Shown here piece by piece: positions 1 through 9,767 of a stretch of 64,000 nt of DNA. The DNA is taken from positions 1,302,001-1,366,000 of the forward strand of contig NZ_CP006269.1 in the NCBI RefSeq assembly GCF_000737535.1. The letters run 5' to 3'. Within the stretch, counting starts at the first letter, position 1, and every line of letters begins with the position of its first letter. This stretch comes from Synechococcus sp. KORDI-100 (GTDB lineage: Bacteria > Cyanobacteriota > Cyanobacteriia > PCC-6307 > Cyanobiaceae). The notes beneath the pieces are model-generated. The model did no database searches, was not told where the DNA came from, and saw only the letters and a list, made by a program, of their open reading frames with translations. Both the position numbers and the translations under genes were made by a program.

Positions 1-69
1 GCTGATTGCTTGGCACTTGGGCGTGAGCCTCTGAATCCCTGGTATCGCAGTGCTTCTGGCCCCCTGTGA
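1..69 (+). CDS. possible C-terminal end of an upstream gene
   Basis: The first reading frame is open from the window edge to a TGA at 67-69 and would end in ...RSASGPL; the other two forward frames close within the first 35 bases. Only 22 codons are visible, so no product can be named. It may equally be noise. Confidence 0.25.
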   Translation, partial: ADCLALGREPLNPWYRSASGPL

Positions 70-131
70 CCAACCTCACAGGCAGATCTGACGTAGGTCA
101 TCAACTGGTCCGGTGATTCCGGAGATGGTGT

Positions 132-926
132 GTGCATCGGAGGGGAACGACCCCAACGACATCAACATCTCAATCAAAAACAATGACTTACTCACACTCT
201 CTGAAACAGGTGAAATTCTCACTTCTCCTGCAACGCATGTTTGGTAACAGGAATCCTGCATACGATGCTGATGATATCCGCACAAATGATGGTCTCAATC
301 GCAACTACAGAACGACTCCGCTGAAAGACTCTTTAACCATCCAACATGACAATCCAATTGAGGCTGATTCCTACAGCTTCAATATGCTGACAGGCCGCTT
401 TCTTGAGGTTGCAAATAGGAGGAAAAACTACATGCGAATCAATGGAATGGAGGACTTTTCTGCAAGACATTCGGACGCGGAAATGAATATTACAGGCACT
501 GAAGTTTCCAACCAGATCCAACCTGGCACAGGCGATGATTATGTTCAAGCCATGGGAGGTAACGACACGATACGCGGCAAAGGTGGCGATGACACCCTCT
601 CAGGAGGAGCCGGAGACGATTACATCGACGCTGGTTTGAATGATGATTTGTTAATTGGTGGAGAAGGCTATGACCGGCTTCGTGGAGGCATAGGAGCTGA
701 TACGTTCCGTCTCAGCACTGGACACGGTATTGACCACATTATGGATTTCCATGATGGAGAAGACAAGATCGAAATCAGGGCCATCGACGGTTTCGACAAC
801 GTCATTGTGCGCCCTGGTGCTAATGGAAATGCGCATATTTTCAACAACAACGGCCATAATAGGGTTGCTGTTGTCTATGGCGTGGATGCTGCAGATCTCA
901 CTGTTCAAGGTGAGGTGATTGCCTGA
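132..926 (+). CDS. RTX-type calcium-binding secreted protein
   Basis: A 264-residue protein. Residues about 140-195 hold glycine/aspartate nonapeptide repeats of the hemolysin type (GGNDTIRGK, GGDDTLSGG, AGDDYIDAG, GGEGYDRLRGG), which fold into a calcium-binding beta-roll. They are followed by GADTFRL and a DFHDGEDKIEI block, the usual cap after RTX repeats. Such proteins generally leave the cell through a type I exporter using an uncleaved C-terminal signal, and no N-terminal signal peptide is seen here. The GTG at 132 has GGAGA at 121-125 at good spacing; ATG 183 is the alternative start. Residues 1-120 match nothing I recognise. A strong terminator follows at 1062, so this is probably a single-gene unit. 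Confidence 0.75.
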   Translation: MHRRGTTPTTSTSQSKTMTYSHSLKQVKFSLLLQRMFGNRNPAYDADDIRTNDGLNRNYRTTPLKDSLTIQHDNPIEADSYSFNMLTGRFLEVANRRKNYMRINGMEDFSARHSDAEMNITGTEVSNQIQPGTGDDYVQAMGGNDTIRGKGGDDTLSGGAGDDYIDAGLNDDLLIGGEGYDRLRGGIGADTFRLSTGHGIDHIMDFHDGEDKIEIRAIDGFDNVIVRPGANGNAHIFNNNGHNRVAVVYGVDAADLTVQGEVIA

Positions 927-1061
927 CCATGCTGCTGGGGAGCCTGATGTTTGAGAAAAAGATCTCCTCTCAAAACTGAAAGCCATACAAAACCAATCGT
1001 TGGGAAAGACAGGGCAGTTTGATTGTGCTGATCGATCTCCCGATAAAACCTCACACACATC

Positions 1062-1095
1062 ACCCCGTCAGCAATGGCGGGGTTTCTGTATTTGC
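1062..1095 (+). terminator. intrinsic terminator
   Basis: ACCCCGTC and GGCGGGGT pair as an 8-bp stem (one G-U) around loop AGCAAT, followed by TTTCTGTATTT. It lies 135 bases after the RTX gene and before the TPR gene, so it probably ends the RTX transcript. Confidence 0.65.
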
Positions 1096-1204
1096 AGATC
1101 AGATACAGACAGGGATCGTCAATAAGGGCTAGAGATGGTCTAGCCATGCAGCTCTTAAGATACCTCGCGTTACAACTGCCTTTGCTGCTGCCTTTGCTCT
1201 GTTC

Positions 1205-1735
1205 TTGCCAAGAGGACGCCCGTTACTGGTAGGGCTTACTTCTGCTGTTGGAATTGGAGCAGGGTTGCTGTCAACGCAAACAGCTTATGCACAGAATGCT
1301 ACCGATCTGTTGAATTCAGGGCTTGATAAAGCAAAAAGTGGAAATCTAAAAGGAGCTATTGCGGATTGGACTAAGGCAATCGAGATCTATCCTAAATATG
1401 CCCTTGCCTATTACAATCGTGGGCTTGCGAGAGATAAATTAGGCGATTTCAAGGGCGCCATTGTCGATTACACAAAAGCAATTAAAATCAACCCCAATTA
1501 TGTTAGGGCCTATAACAATCGCGGTAATTCTAAACATAGTTTAAAGGATTATCAGGGAGCAATTTCTGACCATACAAAGTCAATTAAGATTGACCCCAAT
1601 GATGCAAACTACTACTACAATCGTGGCAATTCAAAGAGAGAATTAGGTGATCTCAAAGGTGCTTGCACCGATTGGAGAAAAGCAGCAGAGCTTGGGGATG
1701 AAGATGCTGCTCAATTGATTAGAAATCAGTGCTGA
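1205..1735 (+). CDS. secreted tetratricopeptide-repeat protein
   Basis: Residues 1-30 form a signal peptide (basic MPRGR start, hydrophobic core, cleavage near TAYAQ). Four TPR units follow at about residues 31-170, each with the YNRG...KG(A)I..(Y/W)TKAI...P pattern. TPR solenoids bind protein partners, so this is likely a periplasmic or exported scaffold; the partner is unknown. The frame is open only from 1133 and contains no ATG in its first part, so the TTG at 1205 is the best start. An ATG at 1146 is in another frame and gives only a short hydrophobic peptide. Base composition is more AT-rich than the core genes nearby. It is convergent with the next gene. Confidence 0.75.
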   Translation: MPRGRPLLVGLTSAVGIGAGLLSTQTAYAQNATDLLNSGLDKAKSGNLKGAIADWTKAIEIYPKYALAYYNRGLARDKLGDFKGAIVDYTKAIKINPNYVRAYNNRGNSKHSLKDYQGAISDHTKSIKIDPNDANYYYNRGNSKRELGDLKGACTDWRKAAELGDEDAAQLIRNQC

Positions 1736-1852
1736 CATCTGACGCTGTCTGATTTCGACTCTTTCAGGGCGTCCCCCGTCACAACCAACGGGATCTGGTA
1801 CTTGGCTTTGTTGATGCTGAATTTGGGTGGGTGGATTTGCTCACAATCAAAA

Positions 1853-2884
1853 TCAACCGTTCAATGGCCTCTGAGAACGGTTGCGCAGGAGCCGTCCTCG
1901 ACGTGTCTTGAGAGTTGATGGAAGTGACGACCATGGCAGAGGCCGTCCTGTGGCCACCGAGTAGGTGGTCTCAGTGATTCTGTTGCCGGGTCCGTTGATT
2001 TCGAGCAGCGTGAACGTTTGTTGTGGTGCAGAGCCTCCTTGCAGTAAACGCCGAGGTCCACTACCAAGCGCTCCAAGTTGAATGAGATCGAGTTGGCCAC
2101 GGCGTCCTGAAAACCAGGCGTGGTGATGACCACTTATGTACGCGTTTACGTTGGCGGTCTCCATCAGGTTCTGGAGAACGTGCTCTTGGTTCAAGATTTC
2201 ACCAGCACGATCTTTGTTTTGCCCAACGCCGACCAATGGCAAATGGCCCACGACAAAACGTGCCGCAGCACGTGTTGATGCCGACGAGGCCAATTGATGT
2301 TTTGCCCAGATCAACTGGTTGTCTGGGATGTGGGCGGAGCTGGCATCCCAGATCAGCCAAAACAGCCCTTGTTGTGACACGGTGTAATGAAATGGGAATT
2401 GGGAGGCATCAATGAAGTCAAGGCCTATTTGTGAGCGGATTGGCATCCAAAATCGACGTACAGCGTCCCGATCAGCCTTGAATCCCGGTGAGCCATCGTG
2501 ATTGCCGATGGTGGGAAGCAAAGGGATGCCAGCAATTCGCAGCGGGTGAAGCACAGTGGCTTCGAAGCTGCTCCACATCGCATCAAGCTGTTGACGTGTG
2601 AGGCCGTGTTTCTGGCCAGCAACCATGTCTCCGGCACAGACAACGAGGTTTGGTTGAAGAGCGATGAGCTGATGCAACCCCTGATGGACGGCGGGGATAT
2701 AGCTCGTTGATCCATAGCCGCTGTTGAGGTCGCTGATCAGTCCGATACGCAGTGGAGCCTGCGGTTTGGCGAGCGCTGGCATGGCTGCAGCACCGAGGCC
2801 GGTTCCAAGCAGCAGCTGCAACATTTGGCGACGGTGCAGCAGCACAACAGCAATCGAAGCAAGATGGATTGCATCACCTTGCAC
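1853..2884 (-). CDS. calcineurin-like metallophosphatase, probably Tat-exported
   Basis: A 343-residue protein with the metallophosphoesterase motif series: DLN near residue 53, GDMVAG, GNHDGS, GHLPLVG and GHHHAW. These bind two metal ions and hydrolyse phosphate mono- or diesters. The first motif has Asn where most family members have His. The N-terminus contains HRRQMLQLLLGTGLGAAA with cleavage near PALA, a twin-arginine-like signal, so the enzyme probably acts in the periplasm. The start at 2884 is GTG; a second GTG at 2845 places the RR pair close to the N-terminus and is equally plausible. The substrate is unknown. Confidence 0.8.
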   Translation of the reverse strand: MQGDAIHLASIAVVLLHRRQMLQLLLGTGLGAAAMPALAKPQAPLRIGLISDLNSGYGSTSYIPAVHQGLHQLIALQPNLVVCAGDMVAGQKHGLTRQQLDAMWSSFEATVLHPLRIAGIPLLPTIGNHDGSPGFKADRDAVRRFWMPIRSQIGLDFIDASQFPFHYTVSQQGLFWLIWDASSAHIPDNQLIWAKHQLASSASTRAAARFVVGHLPLVGVGQNKDRAGEILNQEHVLQNLMETANVNAYISGHHHAWFSGRRGQLDLIQLGALGSGPRRLLQGGSAPQQTFTLLEINGPGNRITETTYSVATGRPLPWSSLPSTLKTRRGRLLRNRSQRPLNG

Positions 2885-3172
2885 CTGTTGAGACTGGGCG
2901 GCAAGTGTGTATTAAGTATCGACCGATCGAAGGAGATGATCGCGGAGGTGATGAACACGTGGACGGGACGCTCCTGAGAATGTTGCGATGCGGTTTGGAT
3001 GCGAAAACTGGTGCTGCGCACGATCGACTACAACAACACCCAGCGCAATTTTTGCTTAACAGCGCTGATGGCAATAAGTCGCCTGAGATAGTGGAGCTGT
3101 GCATTAAGAGCATGCCAATGGGTACGGCTGTAACAAAACGGGCAGGCCTGGAAATTGTCAAAGCCACGAAGC

Positions 3173-3286
3173 ATGTTTTCGGCTGGACCGAAGCTCATGG
3201 CCGGTCTGTTTTGGCGGAACCGAGATTCCAGTTACAGCGACAGCGGGGAACACTTCAGAAAGTCAGGTCTGACCCATGACCCATGA
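3173..3286 (+). CDS. possible 37-residue small protein
   Basis: ATG at 3173 to TGA at 3284-3286. The peptide begins MFSAGPKLMAGLFW and ends FRKSGLTHDP, with mixed hydrophobic and charged residues that look translated rather than random. It is too short to assign and no clear Shine-Dalgarno is seen. Conservation in relatives would decide it. Confidence 0.3.
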   Translation: MFSAGPKLMAGLFWRNRDSSYSDSGEHFRKSGLTHDP

Positions 3287-3325
3287 CCTTGACCAGCTAG
3301 ACACGCACTTCCACACGATGGTGAG

Positions 3326-3460
3326 GTGAAAGCTCATACAGAAGCAGCTGCAACAGCGGCAGTACCTGAAGAAGCGCTGCAAGCCATGGGCAAGGACGGC
3401 ACGCGCTTCGTGCGTGAAGCGGTGCGCAGGTCATTGCAGCAAGCCCAGCAGCAGCAATAA
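3326..3460 (+). CDS. possible 44-residue helical protein
   Basis: GTG at 3326 to TAA at 3458-3460. The product is Ala/Glu/Gln-rich (ALQAMGKDGTRFVREAVRRS, then a Gln-rich tail) and would form an amphipathic helix. The frame is open upstream to 3293, so it could be the end of a decayed longer gene. Function unknown. Confidence 0.3.
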   Translation: MKAHTEAAATAAVPEEALQAMGKDGTRFVREAVRRSLQQAQQQQ

Positions 3461-3513
3461 CCGCCCCCCAGTGGTCGATCACCACACGCTGACAACACAC
3501 TCGCGCGAGAGCA

Positions 3514-3539
3514 ATAAAAAGCCGCCTCTGCAGGCGGCT
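3514..3539 (-). terminator. terminator of tRNA-Pro
   Basis: On the minus strand AGCCGCC, loop TGCAGA and GGCGGCT form a 7-bp stem followed directly by TTTTATTGC. It lies about 35 bases downstream of the tRNA-Pro 3' end, a textbook Rho-independent terminator. Confidence 0.85.
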
Positions 3540-3571
3540 GAGATTGCCCTCTGGGATAGGGTTCTTGCACA

Positions 3572-3645
3572 TCGGGGAGACAGGATTCGAACCTGCGGCA
3601 TCTTGCTCCCAAAGCAAGCGCGCTACCAAACTGCGCCACTCCCCG
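3572..3645 (-). tRNA. tRNA-Pro (anticodon TGG)
   Basis: On the minus strand a full cloverleaf is visible. The acceptor stem pairs CGGGGAG with CTCCCCG plus discriminator A, the D arm is GCGCAGTTTGGTAGCGC, and the anticodon arm pairs CTTGC with GCAAG around loop TTTGGGA. The T arm has GGTTCGAATCC. No CCA is encoded. It is followed by a strong terminator. Confidence 0.95.
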
Positions 3646-4680
3646 ACGCAACCTCATAGTAGGTCTTCACGGTGGTCTGGCCAAACCCCAGCTTTGCCAT
3701 TGATTCCGACTCAATCTCGTGCTTTGCCCAGTCGTTGACTGGCTTGGACGGCCTTAACTGCAAATGGAAGGGTTCTCATGCGTTGTGACCGGAACCGATG
3801 CCCCGCCTTGCTCCGATGGCGATTCTGGCTCGACCGCAAAGCACTTACAAACGTTGATCAATGAGCAAACCGAGATGGCCATTGCACCGTCTGATCGGTC
3901 CTTGATGGCGCCTGTCTTTTGTCATGAAAGGGTTGATAACTCCTTCAAGGTTGCTTGCAGATCACCATGGAGAATGGGTGACAGCACCACACTTGAATCC
4001 GGGTTGCTTTTTGCTGGTTTTGATGCCGAAATACTGACTTATTGTCGAATCAAAAAGAACATGCAAAAGGATGTTTCGCTAAAAAAAATGATTGGGTAAT
4101 AACCGATTTTGATTGGAATCCCTGGGATGTAAAAGCCTTCGAGAATCAGTTTCAGTGCAGACAATATCAATCACGCTTCCGCCTTCTTTCAGGAATGCAT
4201 GGAGCCCTAGGACGCCGATCAAAGCAGGGGCCTGGGTGGAAGACGCCAAAAAATGCCTGTCAGTTTTTCTGATTGAGGGCTCAAGACGCACGGTGATGGC
4301 TGTGTTCTGTGTGCTGCGTGAGCACCACGTGCTTTTGTTTCCAACCAACGCTGAATCGTTTCGTGCGATTTCGAATGACAGGGTTTCGAGGTGCTGTTGA
4401 CCTCCCAGCCCGGTTGATCAAGCACTTGCGTCAGAAATCCCTGGGTCTCTATCGCACCAAGGTGATGAGACGTCTGAGTCCGTGGGCGTTGTTGTGGTTT
4501 GTTTTTTGTAGGTATCGATACGGATGTTCGTTTTTCCTTGTTTTGAATGCCGCTGTTAAGAGATCGGCTCCTGAGGCATAAACCTTGGGTTAAATTCGAT
4601 GGATGATCGGATAGCTGCTCCTCGGAGAATCTGCTTGTCCGATCGGTCTGAGTTCTGAATTTTTGTGATTGCTGACGACG
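3646..4680. other. 1-kb region without a supportable gene
   Basis: Several short ORFs exist but none has family motifs, a ribosome site or convincing composition. The best is 3764-4099 (+, 111 codons, ending ...DVSLKKMIG), which could be an orphan gene but is not supported further. The stretch lies between tRNA-Pro and a frameshifted secreted-protein gene, so it may be worn-down accessory DNA; that is inference. Confidence 0.4.
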
Positions 4681-4994
4681 ATGAAACTTCTGTTTGCATT
4701 CTTCGTTTTGATCTCATCCGGCATGCTGCAATCATCAGCATTCGCTTATGAAAAAACTACGGGTGGGATGATATGGGTATAGACTTTGAGGGTGTCAATC
4801 ACTACTACCAAAAAGGAATAATCGACTCCGATGGTCACCTCACCATTGTTCACAAGGAAGGCAAATACGGCGATGAATTGCAAGGTTGGTTTGATTGCGC
4901 CAAGGGATTGGTTGGTTGGAGTGGGGGTGACCAGTGGTACGTCATCACGGAAGATTCGATGAATGCCATCGCCTTTCGTCGCTACTGCCGATAG
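4681..4994 (+). pseudogene. small secreted protein split by a one-base shift in an A run
   Basis: From ATG 4681 a clear signal peptide is read (MKLLFAFFVLISSG..., cleavage near AFAYE), but this frame stops at TAG 4780-4782. The next frame, open from 4752, continues as KNYGWDDMGIDFEGVNHYY and runs to TAG 4992-4994, ending AFRRYCR. The two frames meet in the six-A run at 4751-4756. Joining them gives one protein of about 104 residues with a signal peptide and two cysteines (FDCAKG and RYCR). The second part alone, from ATG 4773, would be a 73-residue protein without a signal. Function unknown; this may be a decayed gene, a phase-variable gene or a sequence error. Confidence 0.6.
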
Positions 4995-5025
4995 TTCGTT
5001 GGGCTACCGCCCTCCCCTGAAATCG

Positions 5026-6180
5026 TCAGGTCCGGCATTCGCCGATCAGTTGTTCGGCAAGTTGGACGCCACTGTCCAGGGCCCCTTCTGCCCGACCAAA
5101 GCCAGGCCCTTCAATCCAATCCCCGCAGAAACCAATGTTGCTGGCAGGGCACCATTGAAGTCTCCTTGGTAACGGCCAATTCAACGGCTGAGCGGCTCCC
5201 CAGCGCATCATTCCCAGGGGCTCAGGTCGGTTGACATCGCTGGACATCGATTGGAGTCCAGGAATGGCTTGGATCAGTTCCGGCAACAGCAGGCGAAGTC
5301 GCTTCTCCTGAGCATCGATTAATCCTGGCTGGCGTTCAGGTGTGATCGCCTGTCCGTCATCCAGTCCGTGGATCACAAGACCCCAGCCTGAGGCTGCTTG
5401 CTTCTGGAACGCAAGACGTTCAATCCCCCAGCGCTCCCTGGCTTTGGCTGTCAGCCAGATCTGACGTGGAAAATCCTCTTTGCCCTGGCTTTTGATCTCC
5501 AGCATCAGGTTCCAGCGAACGGATGCAGTGCTGTTGCTCAGCACGCTCAAAACCTCGTCAAACAGGGGATCGACGCCTGCCGGAACGGCTTCTCTCAGCG
5601 GTATGTCCGGCCAGGCCAACATCGCCAGGGACCGGGGGTGGGCGAGCAGGGTCCCGCTCAGGACCAGCCGCTTTGTCTTCAGCACAACGGCGCCCTCCTC
5701 GTCTTTGAGTTCCCAGCCCTCGCTGGTTTTTCCCAGCCAGCGGATGCGACATCCATAGACCTGCTGAAGGTGCGGAGCGGCTTGCTGCAGCAGTCCCTCG
5801 CAGACACTGGCCATGGCGGGGTGGCCGCGCAGCCATTCTCCTCCCAGCTGCTCTTCATTGGGCACCTCGACGAATTGGCCCCGATGGTCGAGGCCCACGA
5901 AGACACCCCACTCGCGCCTCAGAATTCCGCTGGATCGCAGCGGAGCCAGCACCGATGTCAGGGATGGATTGCCTGGGGTGGAGAGATTGAATCCTGGTGC
6001 TCCATGGTCGAGCCTCCAGGTTTGATGGCCTCGCCTTCGGCGAGTCGCCGTCCGTCCCCCGGGGCCGCGTCCAGCTTCCACCAGTGCCTGCGAGCCGTGA
6101 AATCCCAGCTGATTGAGACGTGCCAGCACGCTGCATCCGGCGAGTCCAGCACCGATCACAGCGAGATCAACCAGCTTCAT
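5026..6180 (-). CDS. FAD/NAD(P)-binding oxidoreductase, renalase/amine-oxidase-like
   Basis: A 384-residue flavoprotein. The N-terminus has the dinucleotide-binding GAGLAG motif (residues 10-15) and the second FAD signature EAGRGPGGRTATRR around residues 37-50. The C-terminus ends with GFCGDWIEGPGFGRAEGALDSG-type residues, the FAD-binding close of the amine-oxidase/renalase fold. Cyanobacterial members have no assigned substrate, so only a general redox role is claimed. It is divergent from katG with about 100 bases between the two starts, a shared regulatory region, so a link to oxidative stress is possible but unproven. Confidence 0.85.
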   Translation of the reverse strand: MKLVDLAVIGAGLAGCSVLARLNQLGFHGSQALVEAGRGPGGRTATRRRRGHQTWRLDHGAPGFNLSTPGNPSLTSVLAPLRSSGILRREWGVFVGLDHRGQFVEVPNEEQLGGEWLRGHPAMASVCEGLLQQAAPHLQQVYGCRIRWLGKTSEGWELKDEEGAVVLKTKRLVLSGTLLAHPRSLAMLAWPDIPLREAVPAGVDPLFDEVLSVLSNSTASVRWNLMLEIKSQGKEDFPRQIWLTAKARERWGIERLAFQKQAASGWGLVIHGLDDGQAITPERQPGLIDAQEKRLRLLLPELIQAIPGLQSMSSDVNRPEPLGMMRWGAAQPLNWPLPRRLQWCPASNIGFCGDWIEGPGFGRAEGALDSGVQLAEQLIGECRT

Positions 6181-6208
6181 TGGCTCTGAAAATCTGGCGA
6201 AAAGATAG

Positions 6209-8470
<2,262 letters not shown>

Positions 8471-8472
8471 CC

Positions 8473-8565
8473 TCACATCCAGTACTCCTCAGCGGCGACG
8501 CGGGAGATCAGTCCCCCAAACAAGGCAAGCAGCAAGGTCACCGCGAAAAAAATGAAGTAAGCCAA
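8473..8565 (-). CDS. possible 30-residue single-span membrane protein
   Basis: Reading from TTG 8565 gives MAYFIFFAVTLLLALF, then GGLISRVAAEEYWM: a clean transmembrane helix with an acidic C-terminal tail. The frame is open further upstream, with residues KQNFYLYRGRL before the helix, but no ATG, GTG or TTG lies there before a stop. It resembles the small one-helix subunits of photosynthetic complexes in size only. It ends 3 bases past the convergent katG stop. Function and start are uncertain. Confidence 0.4.
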   Translation of the reverse strand: MAYFIFFAVTLLLALFGGLISRVAAEEYWM

Positions 8566-8733
8566 CAGGCGACCCCGATATAGGTAGAAATTCTGTTTGT
8601 CATAACAGCGGATCCGTGGACTGCAACATCAACTGCAACGTTCCTGCGATCCGATCTGTCTGAGGACAGGCGTTGATGGGTTCATTCGAGGGCCATGGTT
8701 CGAGCTCAGGAGACCGGGCTCGAGGGACCTTGA

Positions 8734-8749
8734 ACGCCTGCGCAGGCGT
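8734..8749. repeat. 16-bp perfect palindrome
   Basis: ACGCCTGCGCAGGCGT is its own reverse complement. It lies about 20 bases after the 3' end of tRNA-Lys on the minus strand and could fold as a terminator-like hairpin, but no T run follows, so a protein-binding or processing role is equally possible. Confidence 0.4.
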
Positions 8750-8767
8750 GTCACATGCGGAGATGAA

Positions 8768-8839
8768 TGGGTCGCCTGAGATTCGAACTCAGGACCAGCC
8801 GGTTAAAAGCCGGATGCTCTACCGCTGAGCTAGCGACCC
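8768..8839 (-). tRNA. tRNA-Lys (anticodon TTT)
   Basis: On the minus strand the acceptor pairs GGGTCGC with GCGACCC plus discriminator A. The D arm is GCTCAGCGGTAGAGC, the anticodon loop CTTTTAA gives anticodon TTT, and the T arm contains GGTCCTGAGTTCGAATCTCAG. No CCA is encoded. The first pair of the anticodon stem is a mismatch (T-C). Confidence 0.95.
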
Positions 8840-8923
8840 GCCCCTCTTGGGGGTGCCATAACAGACACTCATGGACACTATCACTCAGTTGCCCTGGAGA
8901 CTGGGGGCTGTCACAAGCCTCCG

Positions 8924-9430
8924 ATGAACGGTGCTGAGCCCTGGCCGACTCCGCAGATTGATGCCGCTGCCTGGGTGGCTGAATCGGCTGTGGTGATCGG
9001 AGATGTGGTGATGGATGAGGGAAGCAGCCTCTGGCCGACGGCGGTGGCGAGAGGTGATCTGGAGGCGATCCGGATCGGCGCCTTCAGCAATGTTCAGGAT
9101 GGGTCGGTGCTGCACGGAGATCCCGGTCAGCCCGTCACGATCGGGCGTGAGGTCACTGTTGGGCACAGGGCTGTGATCCATGGCGCCACGTTGAACGACG
9201 GCTGCCTTGTTGGCATCGGCGCTGTTGTGCTGAACGGTGTCACGGTTGGGGCCGGGGCCCTGGTCGCCGCCGGCTCTGTGGTGACGAAGGATGTGCCGCC
9301 CGGGACGATGGTGGTCGGCATACCGGCTCAGGCCAAGCGTGACCTCAGCGAACAGGTTGTGGAGCAGCAACGGCAGCACGCTCGCCGTTACGCCGAACTG
9401 GCGGAGCGCCATGCCTTGAACCGTCAATGA
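8924..9430 (+). CDS. gamma-carbonic-anhydrase-like hexapeptide protein
   Basis: A 168-residue left-handed beta-helix protein. Hexapeptide turns run through residues 20-135 (for example WVAESAVVIGDVVM, IGREVTVGHRAVIHGATL). Metal-binding histidines are in VLHGD and VGHRAVIHG, as in the gamma-class carbonic anhydrase/YrdA family. It forms trimers and either hydrates CO2 or serves a related metal-dependent role; whether it is active cannot be told from sequence. A C-terminal helix follows the solenoid. The ATG at 8924 opens the gene; psbY follows about 85 bases downstream. Confidence 0.85.
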   Translation: MNGAEPWPTPQIDAAAWVAESAVVIGDVVMDEGSSLWPTAVARGDLEAIRIGAFSNVQDGSVLHGDPGQPVTIGREVTVGHRAVIHGATLNDGCLVGIGAVVLNGVTVGAGALVAAGSVVTKDVPPGTMVVGIPAQAKRDLSEQVVEQQRQHARRYAELAERHALNRQ

Positions 9431-9515
9431 TTGCTGCGAATTTGATCAGCTTCTCGACCCAGGCGCCCGCTTCCTTGTGATGGTCCGTAAGATCGCCGAA
9501 CTTCAAGTTCCATCC

Positions 9516-9734
9516 ATGAGCTTCGTCCGAGTCGCGATCGGCCTGGTCCTGATCCTCGCGGTTGTCGGTTATTCCGCCTTCAGCGTGATCACAACCGGTC
9601 AGGTCCTCGGGATCGATGCACGTCTTTTCCTCGTGATGGCTCCTGTTCTGGCTGCTGTGAGCTGGGCGGCATTCAACATCGGTCGAGCAGCAATCGGCCA
9701 GCTGCAGATGTTGCTCAAACGCAGCCGCGCCTGA
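9516..9734 (+). CDS. psbY: photosystem II protein PsbY-like
   Basis: From ATG 9516 the product is 72 residues with two membrane helices. The second half (DARLFLVMAPVLAAVSWAAF, then NIGRAAIGQLQ) matches the pattern of PsbY, the small PSII subunit near cytochrome b559: an acidic start, an Ala/Leu/Val helix, WA-FNIG and a basic tail. The first helix (about residues 4-22) would be an extra span or a signal-anchor, which canonical 40-residue PsbY lacks. An in-frame upstream start at 9477 would add 13 residues. The call is by pattern only; another two-helix small membrane protein is possible. Confidence 0.6.
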   Translation: MSFVRVAIGLVLILAVVGYSAFSVITTGQVLGIDARLFLVMAPVLAAVSWAAFNIGRAAIGQLQMLLKRSRA

Positions 9735-9767
9735 TCTTTAGGGTGAAGGCTGTCGGACCACAGCCGT

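Larger units (their letters stand above)
2885..3513. other. sparsely coding stretch with two possible small ORFs
   Basis: About 630 bases between the metallophosphatase and the tRNA-Pro terminator. No gene of normal size is convincing. Two short forward ORFs (3173-3286 and 3326-3460) have protein-like composition and are listed separately. Nothing else was recognised. Confidence 0.4.

Noticed and set aside
4747-4760. Programmed -1 frameshift at the A6 run
   Set aside because: The zero-frame codons GAA AAA ACT do not fit the standard X XXY YYZ heptamer for tandem slippage. An indel is the simpler reading, though single-tRNA slippage cannot be excluded.
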